Part shown: piece by piece, positions 37,038-48,400 of the stretch
Layout of the letters: each line of letters starts with the position of its first letter
Numbering within the stretch: the first letter of the stretch is position 1
NCBI GenBank assembly: GCA_950097015.1
Contig: CATNEN010000038.1
Location: 3,059,501 to 3,123,500, forward strand
Reading direction: 5' to 3'
DNA from: Macrostomum hystrix
Taxonomy: Eukaryota; Platyhelminthes; Macrostomidae
Length of the DNA: 64,000 nucleotides
The notes under the pieces: model-generated
Database searches by the model: none
Seen by the model: the letters and a program-made list of their open reading frames with translations, nothing else
What the model was told of the DNA's origin: nothing
Made by a program: the position numbers and the translations under genes

Positions 37038-38167
37038 TCAGTGCCTGCCGGGCACTGCCGGCTTTCCCACGCGCCACAGCGTCGGGTTGGCCGGCCGAAG
37101 TCCCAGCTGGACGCGCCGGTTGTCGGTGGAGCGCGAGAAATAGCAGCCGCAGGTCGGCTTCTGCCGGGTGGCGAACGGTGCCAGCTCATTGCGCCCGCCG
37201 CCGCCGACGCCATCGACCTCCCAGGACAGCGGCGGCAGGGACAGCCGGACAACCGCGGGCGCCGGCGGAGGCGACGGCGGCGGCGGCGGGCCGACTGGCT
37301 CGAAGCCGACCCGACGGCGGACATTGTAGCGACGGCTGAGCTGGCTGCTGAGGCCGAGCTGGTGCAGACGGAAGTGTTCCAGCAGCTGCCAGCTGCGCAG
37401 CAGGGGGTCCTGGTGACGGCTGTACAGGCTGGGAGTGCTGCGGGCCTGCCGCTGCTGCTGCTGCTGAGGCTCGCTTGACTGGACAATTTTCTAGATAACA
37501 AAAAAATATTAATAATAGTAACTAGTAATTGATTAGACAGTCCAAACCGCGCCCTATCCACTCGCAATTACCCCTGCTGGTGCTCGTACATAAGGACAAA
37601 CTTGATTCGGAGTCGGGAATCGAACCCCAGACCTTGAAGCCATGATTCTGATGCTCAAACCACTAGGCTACAACCCGTGCTGACGGGGCGGTCGGCGGCA
37701 GAGCGGTTAACGCGTTTGCCTCCCGCGGAATGGTCCCCGAGCTCGATTCTTCGACGAGGCTGCATTTCTTTGGCCGCGGAGAGAAGGCTTGGGGGCTTAT
37801 GCAATTTACGCCCTTGAGGGCCGAACTCCAAGGCACGGTGAGTGTGTACACTGCCTGACGATGAGAAAGTTAGTGCAGATGTACACACCTTTGTGAGCGT
37901 GTGCCTGCGTACAGTATCTGAGTGCGAGTGTGCTCAGAAGTCAGTGAAATGGGGCAGAATTGTTTCCGCACTCACCGGAAGTTTCAAATCAGTGAAAACC
38001 TTGTCGTCGACATTCGAAGCGTCAACGAAGGCATCGTTGGATTCGCTGACGCAAGCTGCAGTCATTGCGCTGTGTCGCAAGATGCGAAAGGATTTGCGTG
38101 GGACAAAGTCCTGGGAGCGTCTTCCCCAAATGGGAATTGTCTCTTGTAGGTGTTGTTTTATCGCACA
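37038..38167 (-). CDS. Last two exons of an unrecognised gene
   Basis: The exons 38167-37976 and 37490-37038 join in phase 0 (donor CCG/GTGAGT, acceptor ATCTAG/AAA) to give 214 codons including stop. The first exon encodes PIWGRRSQDFVPRKSFRIL and an acidic stretch. The second opens with poly-Gln, then SLYSRHQDPLLRSWQLLEHF, RRYNVRRRVGFEP, a proline run, and a conserved-looking end with QKPTCGCYFSR and PTLWRVGKPAVPGRH. This frame is not the longest ORF here but is the protein-like one. The upstream acceptor (GTGCAG at 38168) and the 5' exons are uncertain. A manchette or cilium-type protein is conceivable but I cannot place the family. Confidence 0.6.
37600..37676 (-). mobile_element. Head-only fragment of SINE family 2
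   Basis: Minus strand reads TAGCCTAGTGGTTTGAGCAT then GGTCTGGGGTTCGATTCCCG, the A and B boxes of family 2. The body is missing. It abuts a family 1 SINE head to head. Confidence 0.65.
37682..37965 (+). mobile_element. SINE family 1, 3'-truncated copy in the intron
   Basis: Head GGCAGAGCGGTTAACGCG, body AATTTACGCCCTTGAGGGCC, ending at AAATGGGGCAGAATTG, about 10 bp before the splice donor of the host exon on the other strand. The usual tail ending in GCAGCCCTC is absent. Confidence 0.72.
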
Positions 38168-38527
38168 CTGCACAAGCCCAGCCCAAACCCCAGCATATTC
38201 AACTCCAGACTGACTCCGCAACCAGCAGCATCGGCGGCCTTAGCAACCAGAGTCGCCATGGCAACCAGGCGCATTATTGTACGCAATAAGCGGCGAGTAA
38301 AACTGGAAAGAGATAAGGCCGAGAACAGAGGGGAGAAGGGACACAGGGATCAGGGATGTGAGGCGGCAAAGTGAGAGCTGGGGGCGGCAACTCAAACTCA
38401 CACTGGGAATAATCCTAGCAGGATGAACAACAATGGGTAGCGACGGACAGTAAATTTTCTAGCGGTTTTCCCCCCGTCCACTTGATACTTTGCAATGCAA
38501 CATCTAATTTTCATTTATCAAATTAAT
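38168..38527. other. Probable upstream part of the unrecognised gene; no exon defined
   Basis: Contains GC-rich stretches with open reading on both strands but no join I can justify to the exon at 38167. A missing 5' exon may lie here. Confidence 0.35.
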
Positions 38528-39557
38528 AGCAATTGGATAGAGGGACTGGGATGGGATGAAAGGATTGCGGATCAGCTGGGATGGGAAAGAAGGATTGTGG
38601 GTCAGCTGGGATGGTATGGAAGGATTGTGGGTCAGCTGGGATGGTATGGAAGGATTGTGGGTCAGCTGGGAAGGGATGCAAGGATTGTGGGTCAGCTGGG
38701 ATGGGATGCAAGGATTGTGGGTCAGCTGGGATGGGAAAGAAGGATTGTGGGTCAGCTGGGATGGGAAAGAAGGATTGTGGGTCAGCTGGGAAGGATTATG
38801 GGTCAGCTGGGATGGGATGAAAGGATTGTGGGTCAGCTGGGAAGGGATGGAAGGATTGTGGGTCAGCTGGGAAGGGATGGAAGGATTGTGGGTCAGCTGG
38901 GAAGGATTATGGGTCAGCTGGGATGGGATGAAAGGATTGTGGGTCAGCTGGGAAGGGATGGAAGGATTGTGGGTCAGCTGGGAAGGGATGGAAGGATTGT
39001 GGGTCAGCTGGGAAGGGATGAAAGGATTGTGGGTCAGCTGGGAAGGGATGGAAGGATTGTGGGTCAGCTGGGAAGGGATGGAAGGATTGTGGGTCAGCTG
39101 GGAAGGGATGCAAGGATTGTGGGTCAGCTGGGATGGGATGCAAGGATTGTGGGTCAGCTGGGATGGTATGGAAGGATTGTGGGTCAGCTGGGATGGTATG
39201 GAAGGATTGTGGGTCTACTGGGATGGTATGGAAGGATTGTGGGTCAGCTGGGATGGTATGGAAGGATTATGGGTCAGCTGGGATGGGATGAAAGGATTGT
39301 GGGTCAGCTGGGAAGGGATGGAAGGATTGTGGGTCAGCTGGGAAGGGATGGAAGGATTGTGGGTCAGCTGGGAAGGGATGAAAGGATTGTGGGTCAGCTG
39401 GGAAGGGATGGAAGGATTGTGGGTCAGCTGGGAAGGGATGGAAGGATTGTGGGTCAGCTGGGATGGGATGCAAGGATTGTGGGTCAGCTGGGATGGTATG
39501 GAAGGATTGTGGGTCAGCTGGGATGGTATGGAAGGATTGTGGGTCTACTGGGAAGTG
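38528..39557. repeat. 30-bp tandem array
   Basis: About 34 copies of a 30-bp unit (core AGGATTGTGGGTCAGCTGGG) with ATGGGATGC, AAGGGATGG and ATGGTATGG variants in repeating order. Since 30 is a multiple of three and no stop occurs, it creates a false 370-residue ORF. Confidence 0.96.
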
Positions 39558-39955
39558 GTTTTCGGTTCGACGAAAATAAGATAAAAAAAGTTGTGATGGA
39601 CAGGTAATTCTGATATTTCTCACATAATATGTATATCAATGTCAATAAAAAATCAACTTGAAGCAGAATTCTTACAAAACAAAGACTTGTATGTAATTTT
39701 TCGTGAAATCCATTCAAAAGCAATGCGTAGCAAGCGCTAGATCAGCACCTTCAATGAAGTTTGATTAAAACAAGTCAAGCTAATTTTATAGAATTTTGCA
39801 AAGAAACAAAACATGGCAAAAATATAGTGCGAAATCTGCCACCTGATTGTAGGAATGCATCATATGTACAATGAGTTCATGAAATGTTGAGCAAGGTTTC
39901 TAATAATTCTGAATGAAAAAACTCCCCAGTTGAATGGCGTGGACGAAACGATTTC
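39558..39955. other. 3' flank of the coiled-coil gene
   Basis: AT-rich unique sequence between the 30-bp array and the stop at 39956. No gene is seen. Confidence 0.45.
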
Positions 39956-41116
39956 TCAGCGGACGGAACTCGCCCGCTCCTCCTTGAAGTCGGCCTGGTA
40001 CACAGCCAGCTGCAGCTGAAACACCGCGATCTCCTCCGAGTGCGCCAGGGCCTGACGGGCCAGCCGCGACTCCAGCTGCTCCTGGTGACTGAGGGGATGG
40101 CGGACTGGTCACAGACAGACAGACAGACAGACAGCCAGGACAGACACCCATGACAGACAGACAGACAGACAGACAGATATAATGTTTAAGGGATGTAACA
40201 CACTAAAAGTGGGGAACGAACCTCGCGCTGGCAGACCGAGACCAGTTTCTGGCTTGTTTGCCTTCGTCAGTCAGCCATAGCCACACGCAGTCCTCTCCCA
40301 CCACTCTTAGTGTGCACAGAAGTCTCTTTTAAGCTTGCCATTTTTATGGCGATACTTTTTTTAGTGATATGTGAGAGTTTTGCAGCCAAGTCTTTGCTTT
40401 TCTACTGTTGTCAGTAGTCTGAATTGTACCTCTCACACGGGAATCGAACGGCAGGCGTCATTCTCACCTCTCCAATTGTCTAATCCTGGTTTCCAACGAC
40501 TCAACCAGCAGCCGATAATTCTCCTTGTCCGTTTCAGCTCTGGGAATTGAAAAAATGGCGTGCAGAATCGCAAGCTTCACAGATTGCTATAACTAGTGCC
40601 ATGACAAACAACAATAATGAGCACAAACCTATTGAGTCTATTCTCCAGAACAGCCAGTCGATTGTCGTCAGCTGTCTGCGATGCTGGCACAGTCAAGTGG
40701 CTGCAGGCAATGTCCAGCCTGCACTCGCTGGCCTTGCAGCTGACATACTCCAGAGAGCTGGGCGTCCCGCTCGAATGGCTGGATGTCGGCAACAAGGCCG
40801 GCTGCTGATTGGCTGATGCGGCTGCGGCGGCGGCAGCGGCAATTCGAACTTGATTTTCTAGCAGATCGTTTTGACTTTTTAATTTCGCGCCAAGTTGTTG
40901 GATTTTAGCGACTGGAGCACGAATTTGGGCTACCAGGATGTTGCTGCTGGTGTCCGCGGCGGCAAGGTCCTCGCTGTCATTAACTGATGCCGGCTCGATT
41001 GAAGACTGCGCTGACACAACGACAAAGTCGTCCAACGAGTCTGTACGACAGTAGGGGCAGGGCAGCTGCTGCTGCTGCTGCCCTGCACCAGAGGCATCAT
41101 GACCCTGCACGGACAT
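39956..41116 (-). CDS. Short coiled-coil protein with UBAN-like C-terminus (TNIP/optineurin/NEMO-like)
   Basis: Exons 41116-40629, 40539-40468 and 40088-39956 join in phase 2 at both introns to give 230 aa. The N-terminus has poly-Gln, one Cys pair (LPCPYCRTDSLDDFVVV), then a coil (VAKIQQLGAKLKSQNDLLEN), an Ala/Ser linker and a second coil across exons 1-3 (RLAVLENRLNR / AETDKENYRLLVESLETR / HQEQLESRLARQ). It ends with LQLAVYQADFKEERASSVR. That ending resembles the first half of the ubiquitin-binding UBAN motif of NEMO, ABIN and optineurin (...VYxxDFxxER...). The rest of the motif and any C-terminal zinc finger are absent. Family assignment is inference from one short motif. A CAG-type acceptor lies just before the start codon. 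Confidence 0.6.
40114..40177. repeat. Short CAGA repeat with CAGGACAGACACCC
   Basis: CAGA runs interrupted by CCAGGACAGACACCCATGA, in the second intron of the coiled-coil gene. The motif is the same as in the large arrays at 12701-13382 (reverse complement) and 58205-58495. Confidence 0.85.
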
Positions 41117-41171
41117 GTCCTAGGTAAGCAACTGGAAAAGCGGAGAAAATTGCCTAAAGCTTGCGGATCTG

Positions 41172-42033
41172 ACAGATTTGGGGAAATGAGCCAGACTCTG
41201 AACCTGAGGATCCGGGAGATTTGGGGAAATGAGCCAGACTCTGAACCTGAGGATCTGGGAGATTTGGGGAAATGAGCCAGACTCTGAACCTGAGGATCTG
41301 GGAGATTTGGGGAAATGAGCCAGACTCTGAACCTGAGGATCTGGGAGATTTGGGGATATGAGCCAGACTCTGAACCTGAGGATCTGGGAGATTTGGGGAA
41401 ATGAGCCAGACTCTGAACCTGAGGATCTGGGAGATTTGGGGATATGAGCCAGACTCTGAACCTGAGGATCCGGGAGATTTGGGGATATGAGCCAGACTCT
41501 GAACCTGAGGATCCGGGAGATTTGGGGATATGAGCCAGACTCTGAACCTGAGGATCTGGGAGATTTGGGGATATGAGCCAGACTCTGAACCTGAGGATCT
41601 GGGAGATTTGGGGAAATGAGCCAGACTCTGAACCTGAGGATCTGGGAGATTTGGGGATATGAGCCAGACTCTGAACCTGAGGATCCGGGAGATTTGGGGA
41701 TATGAGCCAGACTCTGAACCTGAGGATCCGGGAGATTTGGGGATATGAGCCAGACTCTGAACCTGAGGATCTGGGAGATTTGGGGAAATGAGCCAGACTC
41801 TGAACCTGAGGATCTGGGAGATTTGGGGATATGAGCCAGACTCTGAACCTGAGGATCTGGGAGATTTGGGGATATGAGCCAGACTCTGAACCTGAGGATC
41901 TGGGAGATTTGGGGATATGAGCCAGACTCTGAACCTGAGGATCCGGGAGATTTGGGGATATGAGCCAGACTCTGAACCTGAGGATCTGGGAGATTTGGGG
42001 AAATGAGCCAGACTCTGGACCTGAGGATCTGGG
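41172..42033. repeat. 43-bp tandem array upstream of the coiled-coil gene
   Basis: About 20 copies of a 43-bp unit (core GAGCCAGACTCTGAACCTGA), with GATCTGGG/GATCCGGG and GGGGATAT/GGGGAAAT variants. The array begins about 55 bp upstream of the start codon at 41116 and ends about 240 bp before the AAMP stop, so it may lie in a 5' intron. All three minus-strand frames are open through it. Confidence 0.95.
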
Positions 42034-42273
42034 AGAAAATTCAAAATATTGTTAAAATTCACAAGTCACAAGTCACAATTTGTCCAAAAATACAAACCTC
42101 GCATGTTAATCAGGTTAACAATAAAAGTGCTCAGACCAGCTCCAGACTCACAGTTAGAGGACTTTTATAAGCGACCGAAATGGAAGAGAGCATGCAATAA
42201 ACGATCGCAGCGCCTATACAAATGCCAACAATTAAAGGATTTCTGTAACTCTTCAAGAATTGCTTCAAGCCGA

Positions 42274-44795
42274 TCAGTCGATGCGGTAGAGTTTAACTGT
42301 TCGGTCGCATTTATCTGCGCAAGTCACTAACAGAGAGCACGCGGGCAAATAGCACGCATCCAGGAGGCCGTCCCGATGTCCCAGCAGCTCCTGCAGCGGC
42401 TGTCCCGACAGGCCGTCCCAGAGGCGCGCTCGGCCATTCACATCGGCAGTGGCGAACCTTAGCCTAGCCGACGAACCCGAAGATGAAGCCGTCGGCAGCC
42501 AGAGGACTCGGACAACACCGGCGCCGACTTCGCAGCGAAGCCTCACCCGCATTGAACCGCCGCCGCCGCCAGCCTGCAGGTCGAAGACGAACGCGAAGCC
42601 TGTCAGACAGCCGGCAGCCAGCAGCGTCTCCTGCTGCGGACAGAACTGCACCGACTCCACCGACCAGTTGGCTGCGGCCTGCACTGCTGGAGCTGCCGAG
42701 GCACCCTCCGCCTGAACTGTGGTGGCAGCCTCCGCTGTGACCTGCAGTGAGGAGAGCGATTTGAATTGTTCAGACTGCCTGCTGATGTACACTGCCTGCT
42801 TGCCCCACTGATGTACACTGCCTGTCTGCCCCACTGATGTACACAGCCTGCCTGCTTGCCCCACTGATGTACACAGCCTGCCTGCCTGCCCCACTGATGT
42901 ACACAGCCTGCCTGCCTGCCCCACTGATGTACACTGCGACTGCCCTCAAGGGGTTGCTGCTGTTGGCCCTACCTGAGGCAGGCTGCACACAGCCAAGGGC
43001 ACCCGTGGCGCGGCGGACCTGAAGCAGACCACCTGGCCGGACTCGGTGCCGCAGGCAGCCAGGCCGGAGCCGGACGCAACGTCGATTGACAGGACCGGCG
43101 AGTCGCAGGTTAGGACGCCGCCGGAGGCGGGGGCCACGGCTTGGCCGGCGCGTAGGTCGAGAAGGCGGACTCGGCCGTCGTCGTGGGCTGCCAGTGCGTG
43201 GGCGGGATCGTTCGGCAGCACCAGGCCGCAGGTGGTCTCGCTGCCACCAGAGCCTCCAGAGATCACTTTGCACTGACCGGATGGGATCTGGCAAATTTGT
43301 CACGAAAAAATATATTTTCTGTTGGAGCAAAAACTGCTGAATGACGATTGGACACCTGAAACAGCTACCTGACATAGACACCTGACACAGCTACCTGACA
43401 AAGACACCTGACACAGCTACCTGACATAGACACCTGACACAGCTACCTGACATAGACACCTGACACAGCTACCTGACATAGACACCTGACACAGCTACCT
43501 GACATAGACACCTGACACAGCTACCTGACATAGACACCTGACACAGCTACCTGACATAGACACCTGACACAGCTACCTGACATAGACACCTGACACAGCT
43601 ACCTGACATAGACACCTGACACAGCTACCTGACATAGACACCTGACACAGCTACCTGACATAGACACCTGACACAGCTACCTGACATAGACACCTGACAC
43701 AGCTACCTGACATAGACACCTGACACAGCTACCTGACATAGACACCTGACACAGCTACCTGACATAGACACCTGACACAGCTACCTGACATAGACACCTG
43801 ACACAGCTACCTGACATAGACACCTGACACAGCTACCTGACATAGACACCTGACACAGCTACCTGACATAGACACCTGACACAGCTACCTGACATAGACA
43901 CCTGACACAGCTACCTGACATAGACACCTGACACAGCTACCTGACATATCTACCTCGCACAAGCAACTTTCTGAGCACAGCTTGTCCAAACCAGATCTCA
44001 CCTGCCACAGCCAGCAGCTGCCGTCGCCGGCTCCGATAAGAAGAGCGGACGCCACCATCGGGTGCCAGCAGCCCCAGCGCAGCTCGGTGGTCTCGCCGGA
44101 CCAAAACGGCTCCGATTGCGTGGAGGCCACGGTGGCAGCATCGATTGCGACCGCGTCAGCGAAAAGCTTGGCATCCCAGACGTTGACCCGACCAGACAGA
44201 TCGCCAGTGGCCAGCAGGGCGCCAGTCCTGGGGCGGTAGATGACATAATTAAGAATTTTAATGATCCTAGCTCTGATCTGAGGATCTGGGCAGTTGCCAG
44301 CTCTGATCTGAGGATCTGGGCAGTTGCTAGCTCTGCTGGGGATCTGTGGACATTGTGGATCTGGGAAGTTATGCAAGTTGAAACTCAAACTCACTTATTG
44401 AAGGCCACGAACACAACGGAGTCCTCGTGGCCGCCGCACACGCCAACAAGCCCAGCAGCCTGCGGGCCGGGCCCGACTCGCCAGACCAGCGCCCTGTCGT
44501 CCTCGCCACCGCTGGCCACCAGTTGGCCATCCGGCGAGGCGGCTACGCAGAAGACGCTGGAGGCGTGTCCGGCGAGGGTCGCCCAGGAGTCGTCTCTAGC
44601 CACTTCAAAGGGCTGGCGCGGCTCCTCTGCGCCCTCCTCCTCCTCGCTCATCATGTCGCCCTCGTCATCGCCGTGGATAACTTCGTCGCCATCATCGACA
44701 ATTTCCAAATCCTCGTAATTGAACTCTTCTCCAGCCTCCTCTTCATCATCATCGATTAACTTGTTCTCATTTAGATCTGGCTGATCAGCCTGCAT
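42274..44795 (-). CDS. AAMP: AAMP-like WD40 protein, four exons
   Basis: AAMP is a conserved cytoplasmic WD40 protein (ribosome-biogenesis Sqt1 relative; angio-associated migratory cell protein in vertebrates). Exons are 44795-44395, 44227-44002, 43287-42973 and 42741-42274, giving 469 aa (human 434). An acidic N-terminus (about residues 15-65) is followed by WD repeats. Diagnostic stretches against human AAMP are HASSVFCVAASPDGQLVAS then GGEDDRALVWR, GHEDSVVFVAF, LATGDLSGRVNVWDAK, CWHPMVASALLIGAGDGS, IPSGQCKVISGG and a final repeat LLGHRDGLLDACY ... DRTVKLYR. All joins keep frame. Introns 2 and 3 are filled by private tandem repeats. An acceptor-like TATTTCAG lies 8 nt before the start codon. 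Confidence 0.92.
42783..42940. repeat. 30-bp tandem array in AAMP intron 3
   Basis: Five copies of a 30-bp unit (core CCCCACTGATGTACAC followed by CTGCCTGC) fill about two thirds of the 231-bp intron. Confidence 0.93.
43351..43948. repeat. 26-bp tandem array in AAMP intron 2
   Basis: About 23 nearly identical copies of a 26-bp unit (core ACATAGACACCTGACACAGC) fill about 83 percent of the 714-bp intron. Near-perfect identity suggests recent expansion. Confidence 0.96.
44270..44334. repeat. 30-bp direct duplication in AAMP intron 1
   Basis: Two copies and a partial third of a 30-bp unit (core AGCTCTGATCTGAGGATC) in a 167-bp intron. This may be a very young array. Confidence 0.85.
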
Positions 44796-44847
44796 TGCTA
44801 GCGCTGAAATATTGACAATAGTGCAATTTACATATAAATAAAGAGAA

Positions 44848-45060
44848 CCGGACTCACGACTTGAAGGTCGGGGGTTCGAACCGTTCGATTCCTGACTCTA
44901 CTGGAACAATTCTTGTCTTCAAGCAAGTATTCTTGTCTCCATGGACTGAATGTATCCGATGTACACTCAGGTGTGCGTGTGTGCTCAGGAGTTAGCGTAA
45001 CAGACAGTTTTGGATCCTCGCTGGCTGCAGGTCGACTGTCACCGAATGCCAGCATTTTTT
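44848..45060 (+). mobile_element. Mosaic SINE: family 2 head joined to family 1 tail
   Basis: The 5' part (GGACTCACGACTTGAAGGTC, GGTTCGAACC, then GATTCCTGACTCTACTGGAAC) matches family 2. The 3' part (GTGTGTGCTCAGGAGTTAGCG, GATCCTCGCTGGCTGCAGG, TGTCACCGAATGCC) matches the family 1 tail. It lies in the 626-bp gap between the NSUN2 stop and the AAMP start. Confidence 0.65.
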
Positions 45061-45311
45061 TAATACTGCTACTCCACCTCTCTAATTATACACAAAATAT
45101 ACCGCATTTACTACTGCAGAAGTAGGAGTAAGGAAAATAGAGACAATGGAAAGACAAAAAGCCAATTTTTTTCAATGACAGGTCAACTCGCAGCGAGTTA
45201 ATATATTATCCTCATGTTGGGATGAGGATATCCCAAACATTTCGATAGCCTCAATTAGTTGATAACAAGTTTGACATTGTGAGTCAGGTCGGACTTCTTT
45301 ATCGTTCATTC

Positions 45312-45317
45312 TTTATT
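45312..45317 (-). promoter_or_regulatory. Candidate polyadenylation signal of NSUN2
   Basis: TTTATT on the plus strand, AATAAA on the minus strand, about 105 nt past the NSUN2 stop at 45422. Confidence 0.5.
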
Positions 45318-45421
45318 CATGCCAGAGAAAAGGGGTAGAACTGCACTCGGCCTGGTAAAAAGATTCAACTGCTAAAAAAGATGCCAACCAAACAGAAATG
45401 CACAGCGAAACAAAATAGTTT

Positions 45422-48400
45422 CTAATTTTCCTGCTTCTCTTCCTTGATAGTCTCGCCTTCATTCTCGCCCTCGCCTTCAACACTCTCGCCGTCGCCGTCG
45501 CCTTCGTCGTCATCGGCATTGCGTGCAGTTTTGCCGCGGATCTCAACCAGATCCTCCACGCCGCACAGGCGGGTGAGGTGCAGCCGCTCGTGCTTGTTCA
45601 TGTAGGCCCTCAGTGTGGTTCGACCTCGCCAGCCAGCCAGGCACAGGTCCACATCCGGCAGGTCGCTGGAGTCGCCGTCGCCTCGCCGATAATCGATCAC
45701 AACCGGGCCAACAGTGAGCGCCCGCCAGGCCGCCCTAGTCGCCTCGCTGAATCGGTCTGAGAACGGCAGCTCGTGCTCTAGAAGCACCATGAGGTCGGAG
45801 CGGGGCACCCGGATTCGCCGCCTACTGATGTGCGGCTCCAGCAGGCTGAGGCCCTCCTGCAGCGGTCGGTAGCCCTGGTACTCGGCATCGTCGCAGATGG
45901 AGAAGATTTTAATGCCCATGTTGACCGTCTTGAGCTCCGGGTTGCTCTGCACCAGGCGTCTGGCCTGGTCGTTGACCAAGTACAGGTGCCGCTTCTTGGA
46001 GGTCTCACAGCGGTACAGCACATTGCCGCTGGGAAATCTGGTGTCGTCGATGCCGAAGGTGTCGGCGATGCCGCACCACACCGGGTGCTCCGGGCCCATG
46101 AACAGGAACGGGTCCTCGTGAAAGCGGCGCCGCTTGGACTTGGGCGACTGGGGCCGCGGCGATGAGTCGCCTTCTTGGGCGCCTAGACGAGGAATGGGAT
46201 TTCCAGGATGGGGAAGATGGTGAATGGGATTTCCAGGATGGGGAAGATGGTGAATGGGATTTCCAGGATGGGGAAGATGGTGAGTGGGATTTCCAGGATG
46301 GGGAAGATGGTGAATGGGATTTCCAGGATGGGGAAGATGGTGAATGGGATTTCCAGGATGGGGAAGATGGAGAGTGGGATTTCCAGGATGGGAAATATGG
46401 TGAATGGGATTTCCATGATGGGGAAGATGGTGAATGGGATTTCCAGGATGGGGAAGATGGTGAATGGGATTTCCATGATGGGGAAGATGGTGAATGGGAT
46501 TTCCAGGATGGGGAAGATGGTGAATGGGATTTCCATGATGGGGAATATGGTGAATGCGATTTCTAGGACGGGGAAGATGGTGAATGGGTTTTCCACGATG
46601 GGGAATGTGGTGAATGGGATTTCCAGGATGGGAAAGATGATGAATGGGATTTTCATAATGGAAAGATAGTTAATCGGATTTTAAGAAGGATAAGATGGTG
46701 GAATGGAATTTCTAGAATGGTGAAAAGGTATATAAAGGTAAATGGGATTTCCAGGATGAGGAAATGGTGAATGTGTCAGGCTTCAATGCTAATACTAAGA
46801 GCACACGGCTAATGAAAGCTGTGAGTTCTGTTCCTACCGTTAGCAGCGGCATTGTCGTCAGGCTTGACCTCATCGACTTTAGCTTCGACATTGTCGACTT
46901 CGGCGGCTGGATCGACCGGCGTGGAGTCGACGTACTTTGCCGGATTCATCCAGGGCAGGTGGCGCCGCTTCTCCAGGGCCGCAACAAAGAATCCGCCAGT
47001 GTCCTGCAGATGCGGCAGCACCCGCATGCAGAGGCCCAGGGGCAGGCTGGCGTAGCCTTCGGCGAAGAACGACGGCCTGAGGTAGGCGGTGCTGCGACCC
47101 GACGGCACGTCCGAGTACTTGTCGAACAGGGTGCCGTCGGCGCCCATCACCTTCCAGGTGGACAGGCCGGACAGGGATTTGAAGCCTGGCAGCAGGGGTC
47201 GAACATCTACCTATATGGGATTGGGATTTGGAATGTGTCAGGCAGAGTTAAGGAACTGAGATTGGGAGGTCGGCCAACGGGAAAAAAGAAAATTTAGAGA
47301 GTTCGATTCTCGAATCTACCAACTGAATCTGGCGAATCTACCAACTGAATCTCGCGAATCTACCAACTGAATCTCGCGAATCTACCAACTGAATCTCGCG
47401 AATCTACAACCTGAATCTCGCGAATCTACCAACTGAATCTCGCGAATCTACAACCTGAATCTCGCGAATCTACAACCTGAATCTCGCGAATCTACCAACT
47501 GAATCTCGCGAATCTACAAACTGAATCTCGCGAATCTACCAACTGAATCTCGCGAATCTACAACCTGAATCTCGCGAATCTACAACCTGAATCTCGCGAA
47601 TCTACCAAATGAATCTCGCGAATCTACCAAATGAATCTCGCGAATCTACCAACTGAATCTCGCGAATCTACAAACTGAATCTCGCGAATCTACCAACTGA
47701 ATCTCGCGAATCTACAACCTGAATCTCGCGAATCTACAACCTGAATCTCGCGAATCTACCAAATGAATCTCGCGAATCTACCAAATGAATCTCGCGAATC
47801 TACCAACTGAATCTCGCGAATCTACAAACTGAATCTCGCGAATCTACCAACTGAATCTCAAGAATCTACCAAATGAATCTCGCGAATCTACCAACTGAAT
47901 CTCGCGAATCTACAAACTGAATCTCGCGAATCTACAAACTGAATCTCGCGAATCTACAACCTGAATCTCGCGAATCTACAACCTGAATCTCGCGAATCTA
48001 CCAACTGAATCTCGCGAATCTACAAACTGAATCTCGCGAATCTACCAACTGAATCTCACGAATCTACAACCTGAATCTCGCGAATCTACAACCTGAATCT
48101 CGCGAATCTACCAAATGAATCTCGCGAATCTACCAAATGAATCTCGCGAATCTACCAACTGAATCTCGCGAATCTACAAACTGAATCTCGCGAATCTACC
48201 AACTGAATCTCGCGAATCTACAACCTGAATCTCGCGAATCTACAACCTGAATCTCGCGAATCTACCAAATGAATCTCGCGAATCTACCAAATGAATCTCG
48301 CGAATCTACCAACTGAATCTCGCGAATCTACAAACTGAATCTCGCGAATCTACCAACTGAATCTCAAGAATCTACCAAATGAATCTCGCGAATCTACCAA

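Noticed and set aside
36989-37567. 192-residue minus-strand and 147-residue plus-strand Arg/Ala-rich ORFs
   Set aside because: They overlap the exon 37490-37038, whose third frame has the in-phase acceptor and a protein-like composition.
38495-39607. 370- and 342-residue repetitive ORFs
   Set aside because: A 30-bp unit without stops is open in several frames on both strands. There is no non-repetitive domain or splice support.
41154-42062. 302-residue minus-strand ORF
   Set aside because: A 43-bp unit read through in a three-unit cycle gives a false 43-residue repeat; all three frames are open, which argues against coding.
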